Below, piece by piece: positions 9,302-16,613 of a stretch of DNA of 64,000 bases (positions are counted from its first letter, which is position 1; each line of letters begins with the position of its first letter). This stretch comes from Desulfosporosinus sp. FKB. Its GTDB lineage: Bacteria > Bacillota > Desulfitobacteriia > Desulfitobacteriales > Desulfitobacteriaceae. The position numbers and the translations under genes were made by a program. The notes under the pieces are model-generated. The model had not been told where the DNA came from, made no database searches, and worked only from the letters and a program-made list of their open reading frames with translations. The stretch spans positions 620,001-684,000 of the forward strand of contig NZ_NADJ01000040.1 of the NCBI RefSeq assembly GCF_002196705.1, read 5' to 3'.

Positions 9302-10048
9302 ATGCAGGATCTATGGGAAGTATTTAAAATCAGTACCATCGCAGGGCTGGCTACGACCTTAGGAAGTTTGCTCGTTCTTCTGTTCGGTAAACCGCAGGAA
9401 CGCATTCTGGCTTCGCTGTTAGCAGGGGCCGGCGGAGTGATGCTTGCAGTGGTAAGTGTTGATCTGCTGCCCAATGCCTGGAAAATCGGTCCGCCTCTTC
9501 AGGTTGGCTTGGGCTTTGCTTTAGGCTTGCTCTTCATGTTGTTTGCCGATCGTCAGCTCAAGACACCGGGAAGTGACTCGTCACTCCCTTTGACAAGACG
9601 TCAGCGTCTTAAACGGGCCGGCCTTCTCGTCGCAACAGGGATTGCCTTACACGATATTCCGGAAGGAATGGCCATTGCTATCAGCCAGGAAGCCGCTCCC
9701 AGCCTCGGTCTTCTCATTGCCATCGCTATTACCTTGCATAATCTGCCCGAGGGAATGGCTACGACTGCACCCTTAACCATGGCTGGAATCCGTTGGTGGA
9801 AAATATTAGCTTTAAATATAGGAATTGCTGTCTTCACGCCTTTAGGAGCCTTAATCGGTCTTCTGGCACTGGAGGGAGCAGCAAACTCCCTGGCCTTTTT
9901 TCTGACCTTCGCCGCAGGAGCTATGGCCTTTCTTGTCTTCGCTGAACTGATCCCCCTCTCACGGGAACGTCATCCTCATTATGCTCTCCTCGGCGGAACC
10001 ATCGGTTTCCTTTTCTTCGCTCTGGTCAGCATGTTACTTCCGGCGTAA
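9302..10048 (+). CDS. ZIP-family metal transporter
   Basis: Start set at ATG 9302, with AAGGAGA 7 nt upstream; an in-frame ATG at 9266 has no ribosome site. The 248-residue protein has about eight membrane segments. The two metal-binding motifs of the ZIP family are present: HDIPEGMAIA and, one helix later, HNLPEGMATT. It most resembles the ZupT/GufA branch, which takes up zinc and other divalent metals. The loop between segments 3 and 4 is short and lacks a His cluster. The gene is alone on the plus strand, convergent with the SGNH-like gene 10 nt downstream. Confidence 0.92.
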   Translation: MQDLWEVFKISTIAGLATTLGSLLVLLFGKPQERILASLLAGAGGVMLAVVSVDLLPNAWKIGPPLQVGLGFALGLLFMLFADRQLKTPGSDSSLPLTRRQRLKRAGLLVATGIALHDIPEGMAIAISQEAAPSLGLLIAIAITLHNLPEGMATTAPLTMAGIRWWKILALNIGIAVFTPLGALIGLLALEGAANSLAFFLTFAAGAMAFLVFAELIPLSRERHPHYALLGGTIGFLFFALVSMLLPA

Positions 10049-10058
10049 CTGTCTTTAT

Positions 10059-10760
10059 TTACTTCAAGAGTTTGGCCGCATAATCTCCCATTTCTTCATA
10101 ACCTTTGGCATTGGGGTACTTTCCATCTTTAGAGACTAAACCATCAACGGATTTCTTGGAGCTATCAAACAGCACTGTCGTAAAATCCAAGGTCATGAGC
10201 GACTGTTTTTTGGCGTAATCAATCTCCCAATCTCGAAATTCCTGGATATTCGTTTGATACTTTGGATACCAAACGGGCAAGGCCAATACAGGAATAATGT
10301 TATTGGCTTTTGCTTTTTCGACCATCGCTTGAATATTCGTTTGATAATCTTTCAGAGAAACGCCTTGGATCGCGTCCCCGGTGCCGACAAAAATAATCAC
10401 TCGGCCCGGCTTTTCACTGACCACATCGGCATCGAAACGAGCCAGCAAATCCTTGGCTGTCTGGCTCCCTTTTCCCTTATTGACAACACTTATCTTCAAA
10501 TCATCGGCTAAGCGCTGAGTCCAAGAATGTTTTGTGTCCAAGGGATATCCCAGGGTAAAGGAGTCCCCTAAGGCTACGATCTTTGAATTGCTGGGAGTTT
10601 GCGCGGAAGCAGCAGTTCTCTGAGTTTCCGCAGCACCTGCTGTCGATCCCGATGGCTGACCGGCTTGACCCCACAATCCGAGAAATCCGGTGATAACGAC
10701 GATTAAAGCCAGCGCAGCGGCGGCTTGAATCAGACGTATCTCCAATCGATAAGTTCGCAT
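10059..10760 (-). CDS. SGNH/GDSL-fold hydrolase-like protein with altered catalytic residues
   Basis: The 233-residue protein has an N-terminal anchor (about 11-31), an Ala/Ser/Gln linker, then an SGNH fold. Block I is GDSFTLGYP with the nucleophile Ser67. In block III the expected GxND reads GTGD, so the oxyanion Asn is Asp129. In block V the expected DxxHP reads DGKYPN, so the catalytic His is Tyr215; the codon is TAC. With Ser and Asp212 kept but His lost, ordinary lipase or esterase action is doubtful. It may bind a substrate, or use another base. Extracellular, membrane-anchored. Convergent with the ZIP gene. Confidence 0.82.
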   Translation of the reverse strand: MRTYRLEIRLIQAAAALALIVVITGFLGLWGQAGQPSGSTAGAAETQRTAASAQTPSNSKIVALGDSFTLGYPLDTKHSWTQRLADDLKISVVNKGKGSQTAKDLLARFDADVVSEKPGRVIIFVGTGDAIQGVSLKDYQTNIQAMVEKAKANNIIPVLALPVWYPKYQTNIQEFRDWEIDYAKKQSLMTLDFTTVLFDSSKKSVDGLVSKDGKYPNAKGYEEMGDYAAKLLK

Positions 10761-10930
10761 AGAAACTCCTCCTTTTCCTTCTAGAAACTACTTATTCTAC
10801 ATCGTTTCCCTCTTTCCTTCTAACAAATTTTAGAACTATATCCCAGAAACCCTCTCCTGAAGGTCAATACCCCATACACCAGCAGGCTTCTCAGCGCATA
10901 TTTTATAGGAGGAAATAAGGAGGTGCCCCT

Positions 10931-11413
10931 ATGAGTTACATTGATAAGGCCCGCGAATTGGGAGAAGCCCTGTCTCAGACTCCCGAACTTCAAGGACTAA
11001 AGGCAGCAGAAACTGCCATTATGGCTGACCCTCAGACCAAAGAAGCATTCAGCGAGTACCAGGAAAAAGAACGCAATCTCGTCACTGCCCAAATGATCAG
11101 CAAAGTGGTTCCAGAGAAAGAGTCTCTAGCTCTGCTTGATCTTAAAGTCCGGCTTATGAATAAATATCCTCTGATTAAAACCTACTTTGTACAGCAGCAA
11201 AATTATGAGAAACTTATGGCCATGGTTAATCTGACCTTGACAACTGCAATGCATGGGCTGCCTTCAGCAAGCGACCTGCCCATTCCGGAAGAGCTAAAGG
11301 GCATGGCCCAGCAAATTCTTGACAAAATCAGCGGCGGAAACCCCATGGAAAAAATGCAGATCACCCCTGACATGGTAAAAAACCTTAAAATACCGCCATT
11401 AACTCAAAAATAG
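10931..11413 (+). CDS. YlbF/YmcA-family protein
   Basis: The 160-residue helical protein matches the Com_YlbF family: AKELG-like start (KARELGEALSQTPE), TAIMADPQTKEAF, and a helical core ending in TLTTAMHG. In Bacillus, YlbF works with YmcA and YaaT to support the sporulation phosphorelay and RNase Y. Here a tail of about 45 residues follows the core (PIPEELKGMAQQILDKISGG and on). The start has AAGGAGGTG 6 nt upstream. It begins a plus-strand run with three small genes that I do not recognise. Confidence 0.82.
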   Translation: MSYIDKARELGEALSQTPELQGLKAAETAIMADPQTKEAFSEYQEKERNLVTAQMISKVVPEKESLALLDLKVRLMNKYPLIKTYFVQQQNYEKLMAMVNLTLTTAMHGLPSASDLPIPEELKGMAQQILDKISGGNPMEKMQITPDMVKNLKIPPLTQK

Positions 11414-11431
11414 TCAAAGGCAGGAGTTAAC

Positions 11432-11551
11432 ATGATCAATGGTTATCGGGGCCCGCATTTTATCAATGATATAACACATCCTGTAACATTCATAGCTTTC
11501 CTGATTGTCATTATCTTAGGAAGCTGGGCAACGATTTGCACCTGGTTCTAA
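11432..11551 (+). CDS. 39-residue single-pass membrane microprotein
   Basis: A short ORF with an AGGAG ribosome site 5 nt before the ATG, 18 nt after the YlbF-like stop and 24 nt before the next start. A polar start (MINGYRGPHF) is followed by one membrane segment, VTFIAFLIVIILGSWATICTW, broken only by Gly, and it ends in Phe. Size and shape recall the small membrane proteins made during sporulation, but no family is recognised. Coding is supported by the ribosome site and tight spacing. Confidence 0.6.
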   Translation: MINGYRGPHFINDITHPVTFIAFLIVIILGSWATICTWF

Positions 11552-11575
11552 AACGTAAAGGAGAGGAGGAGGGCC

Positions 11576-12175
11576 GTGATTCAAAGAACTGAATGTGCTC
11601 CCCCCTTACCGGCTACTTCTTTCTCCTTTACTATTTTAGTCGATAGCCCCATTCGCCGCAATTTACCCTTCTGCCCTGTCAGTGCCATGTTATTTCCGAT
11701 AGCCACAACGGAAATCGAGTTTGCCTCCATGATTGTTGCCGGTATTGATGTACTGATGACGTTTCTTTTTAAGCGCTCATTAGCTCATCCGCCGAACTTG
11801 GGCCGTCCAACACCGGAACATTATCCCGTGACTCTTACCCTGCCCCAGCTAACACAGCTTATGCAGGCCTCAATCAACGGTCAAATACCTATGCAGCCGC
11901 TCCCTCAGCCTGTCCCCGGCCAGGGTTTTGGCCCTGTCGGCACTGATGAACCTCTATTCCCTGATAACCTAAGCGTTTCCTTAGTAATTTCTGCTCCTTT
12001 TGCACCATTTGATGGAAGTCCTGACACATCCTTTAACGTCCCCTTATTTGAAATTCCGGGAGTCCCCGGCAACTTAATCATTGCTATGGGAATCATCATC
12101 GCCCAGTTCTTTATCGAGCGCAGCGGAATCGGTATTCCTAATGGAAATGGGGGGGATAGCATTGCCACTTTTTAA
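11576..12175 (+). CDS. unrecognised Pro-rich protein with C-terminal membrane segment
   Basis: 199 residues from a GTG directly after GGAGAGGAGGAGGG. Not a family I know. The first 65 residues are mostly apolar with three Cys, including a hydrophobic stretch (about 50-65). The middle is rich in Pro, Leu and Gln (LPQPVPGQGFGPVG). Residues about 155-180 form a membrane-like segment (NLIIAMGIIIAQFFIE). The end is Gly/Asn-rich. The next small membrane protein gene overlaps its 3' end. The antisense frame is also long but has no ribosome site. Probably a membrane or spore-surface component; that is a guess from context. Confidence 0.6.
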   Translation: MIQRTECAPPLPATSFSFTILVDSPIRRNLPFCPVSAMLFPIATTEIEFASMIVAGIDVLMTFLFKRSLAHPPNLGRPTPEHYPVTLTLPQLTQLMQASINGQIPMQPLPQPVPGQGFGPVGTDEPLFPDNLSVSLVISAPFAPFDGSPDTSFNVPLFEIPGVPGNLIIAMGIIIAQFFIERSGIGIPNGNGGDSIATF

Positions 12176-12449
12176 CAGCTTGAAAGACGAATGCTCAAGA
12201 CCCCCGCTCTGCAGCTATCCAAATCCTAAGTCGCCGGCAACCTGGGATTATGGCTTTAACCGTCTGGTTCCCGTACTCCAGTCCCCAACCGTCGGAGCAG
12301 GAATGTTAGCCGTTACTTTTTTCCTATTCATCGCCTTCTTCTCCAACGTTCTCTTAGCTCAGACATCGTTAAAAACCCTTGGCATTGCAGTAACAGTCAC
12401 GACCTACAGCTTAATGGCTTTAATCGTACTCATTTTGTTTTTACTGTAA
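12141..12449 (+). CDS. small two-pass membrane protein, unrecognised
   Basis: 102 residues if started at ATG 12141; a TTG at 12162, just after a GGGGGG run, is an alternative start. It overlaps the end of the previous gene by about 35 nt. A polar region with three Cys and a WDYGFNRLVP segment is followed by two membrane helices (AGMLAVTFFLFIAFFSNVLL and a second one ending ALIVLILFLL), and the protein stops at the membrane edge. Likely coexpressed with the two genes before it. Ends 47 nt before a terminator hairpin. No function can be named. Confidence 0.6.
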   Translation: MEMGGIALPLFNSLKDECSRPPLCSYPNPKSPATWDYGFNRLVPVLQSPTVGAGMLAVTFFLFIAFFSNVLLAQTSLKTLGIAVTVTTYSLMALIVLILFLL

Positions 12450-12496
12450 CGATCTCGGGCATCCTCTTCAAATAAATCAGAATTAACTCAGAGCGC

Positions 12497-12530
12497 AAAA
12501 ATAGCCAGATTTCAATCCTGGCTATTTTTA
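12497..12530 (+). terminator. rho-independent terminator
   Basis: Inverted repeat AAAAATAGCCAG with CTGGCTATTTTTA around an 9-nt loop, closing the plus-strand group that starts at YlbF. Between it and the next gene (12763) lie only AT-rich DNA and a weaker GGCCCTG hairpin near 12712-12736. Confidence 0.75.
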
Positions 12531-12762
12531 AATTTTCTGAACCCTTTACTTTCTTTTTTCTCCATACAGAAAAAAGTTAAATTTTATTATAGTTTTTGCA
12601 TAGAGAAAAAAATTAACAAACTTCCAGTTACTCCGAGTCATTTAATCATACAAAAATTGCAGCGGGTTCTTTAGAACTGCTAAAACTGTGTTAAAAATCT
12701 GCCAACCTTAAGAAGGCCCTGCTATTTACAGGGCCTCCGTGGGATAAAGACCGGGAATATGC

Positions 12763-13605
12763 TTAAGGCGTTGGCGGAGGAAGTATTGTTTCAGTAGGTG
12801 TCATGGCTTCAGGAGCCATCATTGTTTCCGAAGGCACTCCCATCTGACCTGGGACAGGCAGCACCTGCGGTACTCCGGGAAGCCCTTCAGGACTGACCGG
12901 CGGTTTCTTGCCTCTGAACAAGTTGGAGACCTTACCCCAGAAGGATTGGGCCGTATTCTTCATCGGACTGAGAAATGCCGCAGGTCCTCTGGGTTCTTGG
13001 ACTTTCAAAATAATAGGTCCGTTGGGGGCCTGCCCCAGTTGACCGATGCCCTCGATAGAAACTACCGTTCGAGTGTAGGGGTACAAAGGAACAGGACTCT
13101 GAAAATGGGCCCTATAAACACCATTGCCCACAGGACGAAGAACACCTGCTAAAAAACCCATCTTCCCTTTACTATCAACAAGATAGGCCGCATACTGACC
13201 GAGCTGACCTTGCCCCAGGAAGGTTTGCGGCGGCGGGAGATTAGCTACTAAAAGAAAACTGTTATCAGGTGATATGGTCGCCAACCCGTTAGCAGCAATT
13301 CCATCTTGAGCCGGTTGAAGAATAAGCTGTCTCGCCTGATTCATCCCTTGATTTGGCCCTTGAAACTGGGGCTGGGAGAAACCGCCTGGAAATTGGCCTT
13401 GTTTAGGGCCGATAAATCCGCCTCGGAGATTTTGAACTTGACCGTCCTTTTGAAAAATACCGTTGGCTTTGAGTCTTGACCCCAAAGTATCACGAATCGT
13501 TCCGGGAGAGTATCCCGGACCTAATGGAGCATTAGGTAATGTTGGGAATCCCTGCGAACCCATGGGTTCATAAGGATTTGAAGGAGTGTTCCCGCTGAAC
13601 TTCAC
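12763..13605 (-). CDS. Pro/Gly/Gln-rich protein, unrecognised
   Basis: 280 residues from a GTG at 13605 with AAGGAGGGG 8 nt upstream. No signal peptide. Residues 1-110 are low-complexity (Pro, Gly, Gln, Phe; several GPNQG and GFSQPQF units). Residues about 115-205 look like one compact beta domain (LLVANLPPPQTF, YAAYLVDSKGKMGFLAGVLRP, TRTVVSIEGIGQLGQAPNG). That layout recalls the C-terminal domain of some anti-sigma-factor-like proteins, a weak resemblance only. A basic patch (FRGKKPP) and another Pro-rich tail follow. Spore-coat or surface roles are possible but unproved. Confidence 0.6.
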   Translation of the reverse strand: MKFSGNTPSNPYEPMGSQGFPTLPNAPLGPGYSPGTIRDTLGSRLKANGIFQKDGQVQNLRGGFIGPKQGQFPGGFSQPQFQGPNQGMNQARQLILQPAQDGIAANGLATISPDNSFLLVANLPPPQTFLGQGQLGQYAAYLVDSKGKMGFLAGVLRPVGNGVYRAHFQSPVPLYPYTRTVVSIEGIGQLGQAPNGPIILKVQEPRGPAAFLSPMKNTAQSFWGKVSNLFRGKKPPVSPEGLPGVPQVLPVPGQMGVPSETMMAPEAMTPTETILPPPTP

Positions 13606-13718
13606 CTTGCGCCCCTCCTTTATAAATTCAAACTAACCTCTTAACATGATATGATTAAATGAAAGGAAGAGTTCTGATATACTGTTAAGAAAGGTAAACT
13701 ATTCTTGGGGAGGCCGCT

Positions 13719-14666
13719 ATGCCGGATAAATTAACCACACTATTTACGAAAAAAATATCCCGCCGGGACTTTTTCCGCGGAGCCGGCGGCTTTATCGTCA
13801 ACCACTGGCTGCTTTCACTGCTGCCCGTCGGAGGCGCCGGACTGCTCGGCTGGGCAGAACATGATACCGAGGAATTACAGAGCGAAATGTGGGATCTAGC
13901 CTATCCCAAACTGCCAAAAGCCCTGGAAGGAAAAACCATCTGCCAGCTCAGCGATTTACATCTGGAAACCTTGAAAATAACACCCCAACGCATCATCCAA
14001 ACCGCAATGGCCCAAAAACCAGACCTACTCGTCCTGACCGGAGACATCATCTCAACACGAACCGACCTGGATAAAGTCGACTCCTACTTAGAAAAACTCT
14101 CCGCCCCCTACGGAAAGTATGTCGTCCTGGGCAACAATGACTACGGCCACCTCTCCCATTCTTTAATGAAACGCTTTCTGAAACAGCTTCAGGGCCTAGG
14201 CTGGATCCCCCTGCTCAACGAATCATCCTTCATCCCCTCACTCAATCTCTGGATTATCGGCATCGACGACCCAGCAACCGCACACGACAACGTCGATCAA
14301 GCCTACCAAAACCTCCTCACCCCCCAAACCTCACCGCCAACATCCCCCTTCCGCCTGGCCCTGGCCCACTCCTCCGACTGCCTCGACGACGTCGCCTTCT
14401 ACGGAGCCGACCTCTTACTGACAGGACACACCCACGGAGGCCAAATTCGCATCCCAGGCCTGCCGCCCCTGGTTACCAACACCTACCTTGGCGACAAAGG
14501 AATTTACGAAGGATACCATGTCATCCAAGGCATCCCCCTCTACATCAACCGCGGCATCGGCGAAAGTGTCATACCGCTGCGTTTCAACGTACCCCCGGAA
14601 ATCACCTTCTTCACCTTCCACCAAGGAAATGAATCACCCAAACATCAAACTAAAGACGCCAAGTAG
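13719..14666 (+). CDS. Tat-exported calcineurin-like phosphoesterase (YkuE/YaeI type)
   Basis: The 315-residue protein starts with a twin-arginine signal (ISRRDFFRGAGGF, residues about 14-26) and a hydrophobic segment. Metallophosphoesterase motifs follow in order: SDLHLE, TGDII, GNNDYG, AHSSD and GHTHGGQ, which together bind two metals. Relatives include Bacillus YkuE, a Tat substrate of the wall, and E. coli YaeI. In AHSSD the His and Asp are kept. The start has GGGGAGG 6 nt upstream. Ends inside a terminator hairpin. Substrate unknown; lipid or wall phosphoesters are likely by family. Confidence 0.92.
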   Translation: MPDKLTTLFTKKISRRDFFRGAGGFIVNHWLLSLLPVGGAGLLGWAEHDTEELQSEMWDLAYPKLPKALEGKTICQLSDLHLETLKITPQRIIQTAMAQKPDLLVLTGDIISTRTDLDKVDSYLEKLSAPYGKYVVLGNNDYGHLSHSLMKRFLKQLQGLGWIPLLNESSFIPSLNLWIIGIDDPATAHDNVDQAYQNLLTPQTSPPTSPFRLALAHSSDCLDDVAFYGADLLLTGHTHGGQIRIPGLPPLVTNTYLGDKGIYEGYHVIQGIPLYINRGIGESVIPLRFNVPPEITFFTFHQGNESPKHQTKDAK

Positions 14667-14688
14667 CCCCGCAATAGCGGGGCTACTT
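14661..14688 (+). terminator. hairpin terminator overlapping the stop codon
   Basis: Perfect 12-nt inverted repeat (AAGTAGCCCCGC / GCGGGGCTACTT) with an AATA loop. The TAG stop of the phosphoesterase lies in its left arm. Confidence 0.75.
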
Positions 14689-14779
14689 CATTTCCCAAGT
14701 CAGACGGTGCACATAAAATGTGCCGTCACCCAAAAACCGTTTCTCTTATTCTCGTTCCGTTACCAAGCCCAGGACGCAG

Positions 14780-15047
14780 TATGACGCAAGCGCGAGGCCT
14801 TTACGTAAGCAGCCCAGCAAACTTCCGTTCTAGCGACCGACCCCAGATACGGGGCGGTGAACAGGGATGTTCACCGCCGCCATGGCGCCAAGGACGGCGC
14901 CTATGGCACGATAATCTCCGGTGGAGATTATCGCCGAAGGCGGGTTCTCCAAAAAATACTATCGCCGTAGGATGTACCCCGCTCCCCAAATCAGTCGCTC
15001 GAACGGTTAGTTTGCTCTGCGCATGTACGGACGAGCGCTGTGTCATA
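14780..15047. repeat. 268-nt branched palindromic element, non-coding
   Basis: The gap between the phosphoesterase and SleB-like genes holds one long imperfect palindrome. Outer ends TATGAC (14780) and GTCATA (15047) pair, and inward the arms AGCAAACT (14816) and AGTTTGCT (15016) lead to paired segments near CCGTTC and GAACGG. Inside are smaller hairpins: GGTGAACA/TGTTCACC (about 14866-14884), GGCGCC/GGCGCC (14885-14902) and GATAATCTCC/GGAGATTATC (14910-14932). The region is richer in G+C than its neighbours and its right end is 5 nt from the SleB-like stop. No convincing ORF. It resembles a MITE or REP-like mobile relic, or a structured RNA. Confidence 0.6.
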
Positions 15048-15051
15048 CAAG

Positions 15052-15717
15052 TCAGATACTGAACGTATGGTTCCCAATCCTCTTAATCACGGGCCTGCTT
15101 TTTATCCAGCGATCTTTCGTAAGCCGCGGATTATAATAATATATTGCCCCATCGGTGGGATCATCACCTGAAAGCGCTGCTTCCGCAGCCTTGTAGGCTA
15201 CGTCATTCGGATCGAGATGAATCTGCTGATCCTTGACGGCCGTAAAAGCACCGGGTTGATAAATAACACCCCAAAAGGTTTTCGGAAAATGAGGATCCTT
15301 AAGGCGATTTAAAACGACAGCTCCAACAGCGACTTGACCTTCAAAATTCTCTCCCCGCGCTTCTCCATAAATTACACGAGATAACAGATTGACTTCCTCT
15401 TCTGTTACGAAACGCCCCAAACTGCGGGAGAGAACTTGATGCCCTGTATCTGGCAGTGGTCTATCTTGAGACGATTTATCATTTTGATACTGATCATTAT
15501 TTACAATAATATTATACGTTGGAATTTTGGTTGTCGACTTTGTTGGCTGAGACTCATTGGAACGAGATGGTTGGGGTCCGGTGTGAGAGTTGGCAAACAT
15601 GATTTCATATATATCATCTTGACCCAAAACAGGATAGATCTCGGCTTGCCAAAGAAACAAACACATCAACCCGCAAAGAAAGATCGCCCAGGACTTCCGA
15701 CATCGTCGGTGTGGCAA
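15052..15717 (-). CDS. SleB-like cell wall hydrolase
   Basis: The protein ends with a Hydrolase_2 (SleB catalytic) domain of about 115 residues: VNLLSRVIYGEARGE, whose Glu is the expected catalytic residue, then VAVGAVVLNRLKD and the family end GAIYYYNP. SleB enzymes are lytic transglycosylases of spore cortex; similar proteins also act in vegetative cells. Before it come a signal or anchor segment (about 12-30) and a low-complexity linker of 70 residues. There is no peptidoglycan-binding domain, unlike SleB itself. The start is taken as TTG 15717, which has AGAGGTG 6 nt upstream; GTG 15726 is the alternative. Confidence 0.87.
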   Translation of the reverse strand: MPHRRCRKSWAIFLCGLMCLFLWQAEIYPVLGQDDIYEIMFANSHTGPQPSRSNESQPTKSTTKIPTYNIIVNNDQYQNDKSSQDRPLPDTGHQVLSRSLGRFVTEEEVNLLSRVIYGEARGENFEGQVAVGAVVLNRLKDPHFPKTFWGVIYQPGAFTAVKDQQIHLDPNDVAYKAAEAALSGDDPTDGAIYYYNPRLTKDRWIKSRPVIKRIGNHTFSI

Positions 15718-15925
15718 AAAAATCACCTCTTAAGTTCTAAACTATTTCTAGTCTTTCCCAACAAAGGCGATTTTTATAACATGAGAAATTTTAATGATCA
15801 AAGATGCTCTTTTTTATCCTCTTTAAATCATATCCAGCAATCTATTTACATATACTTAGGCAAACCGAGCAAAGCTAGAGTGAAGTCTTATAATTAGAGC
15901 ACGCAAGTAAAGTGAGGGTGATGAT

Positions 15926-16321
15926 ATGCGAGCTATAATTAAAAACCTCTTTTCATCGTATTCTTCACCGAACGAACCACCGCTGAGCGAGGCTGAACAA
16001 TTATTGGGAGAAATTGAGGAATCTCGGGAAAAAATCGAATATGCCTGGAATCATTTTGATTTTGCAAATCCCGAGTATGTGGAAGTTGCCGTCCTTGAAC
16101 TTCTTTTAGCAGAAACTCAATATAGCATTCTTAACAAACGTTATCGTCTAATGTTGGGCATACAGGAAAAATCATTATACCTGGAAACATCTGAAGCCGA
16201 CGTACCCTCATTTTCTCTGGAAAGCCAGCTCCACAGCCATGCCTTCTATGGAACGTTCTTTAAGGGCGAGGAAAATCCTGCCCCGGTAGTCTCTCAGTTA
16301 TTATCCCAGAATCAGAGTTAA
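15926..16321 (+). CDS. YaaL-like DUF2508 protein
   Basis: The 131-residue protein contains the DUF2508/YaaL core of about 70 residues: a pair of helices with AWNHFDFANPEYVEVAV and YSILNKRYRLMLG. A 40-residue polar tail follows that most YaaL proteins (about 75 residues) lack. GAGGGTG lies 5 nt before the ATG. Function of the family is unknown; in Bacillus the gene sits near recR and bofA, but here those neighbours are absent. Confidence 0.8.
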   Translation: MRAIIKNLFSSYSSPNEPPLSEAEQLLGEIEESREKIEYAWNHFDFANPEYVEVAVLELLLAETQYSILNKRYRLMLGIQEKSLYLETSEADVPSFSLESQLHSHAFYGTFFKGEENPAPVVSQLLSQNQS

Positions 16322-16505
16322 GCTCCAGACACCGCCAGTTCGCAGCACAATACTGTAACAGTCAATTTTCAGTACTAATTTCTGTGCTAATCATTCAATA
16401 ATTCTAAGAGCCAGTCTTATTCGGAGTCTAGCAGCATTTCTCCTAACATATGTAAGGAGACAAGATCGGACTAAGAAACGAAGAAAAACCTAGCACATAT
16501 TAAAA
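16322..16505. other. intergenic stretch with a 22-nt palindrome
   Basis: No gene seen. A near-perfect palindrome with arms TCTCCTAACAT and ATGTAAGGAGA lies at 16439-16460. It has no T-run on either side, so a protein-binding site is as likely as a hairpin. Confidence 0.35.
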
Positions 16506-16543
16506 GAGGTTGGTTAAGAATCATCCAGATTCTAACCAACCTC
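16506..16543 (-). terminator. terminator of the TolC-family gene pair
   Basis: Inverted repeat with 16-17 nt arms (GAGGTTGGTTA pairing with TAACCAACCTC, extended by GAATC/GATTC), followed on the minus strand by TTTTAATAT. It lies about 70 nt after the second TolC-family stop. Confidence 0.75.
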
Positions 16544-16613
16544 ATGCCATTTGGTTATTAAAGCTAATAATTACTATTTACATAACAACAACAGTGACTT
16601 CTTCCCTTAATCT

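Noticed and set aside
12711-12740. Terminator for the Pro/Gly-rich gene at the AGGCCCTG/CAGGGCCT hairpin
   Set aside because: The stem is good but no T-run follows on the minus strand, so its role as a terminator is uncertain and it was not listed separately.
14667-15051. A group II intron or tRNA-like RNA in the branched palindrome
   Set aside because: No domain V hairpin, reverse transcriptase or tRNA consensus was found; only palindromic pairing is supported.
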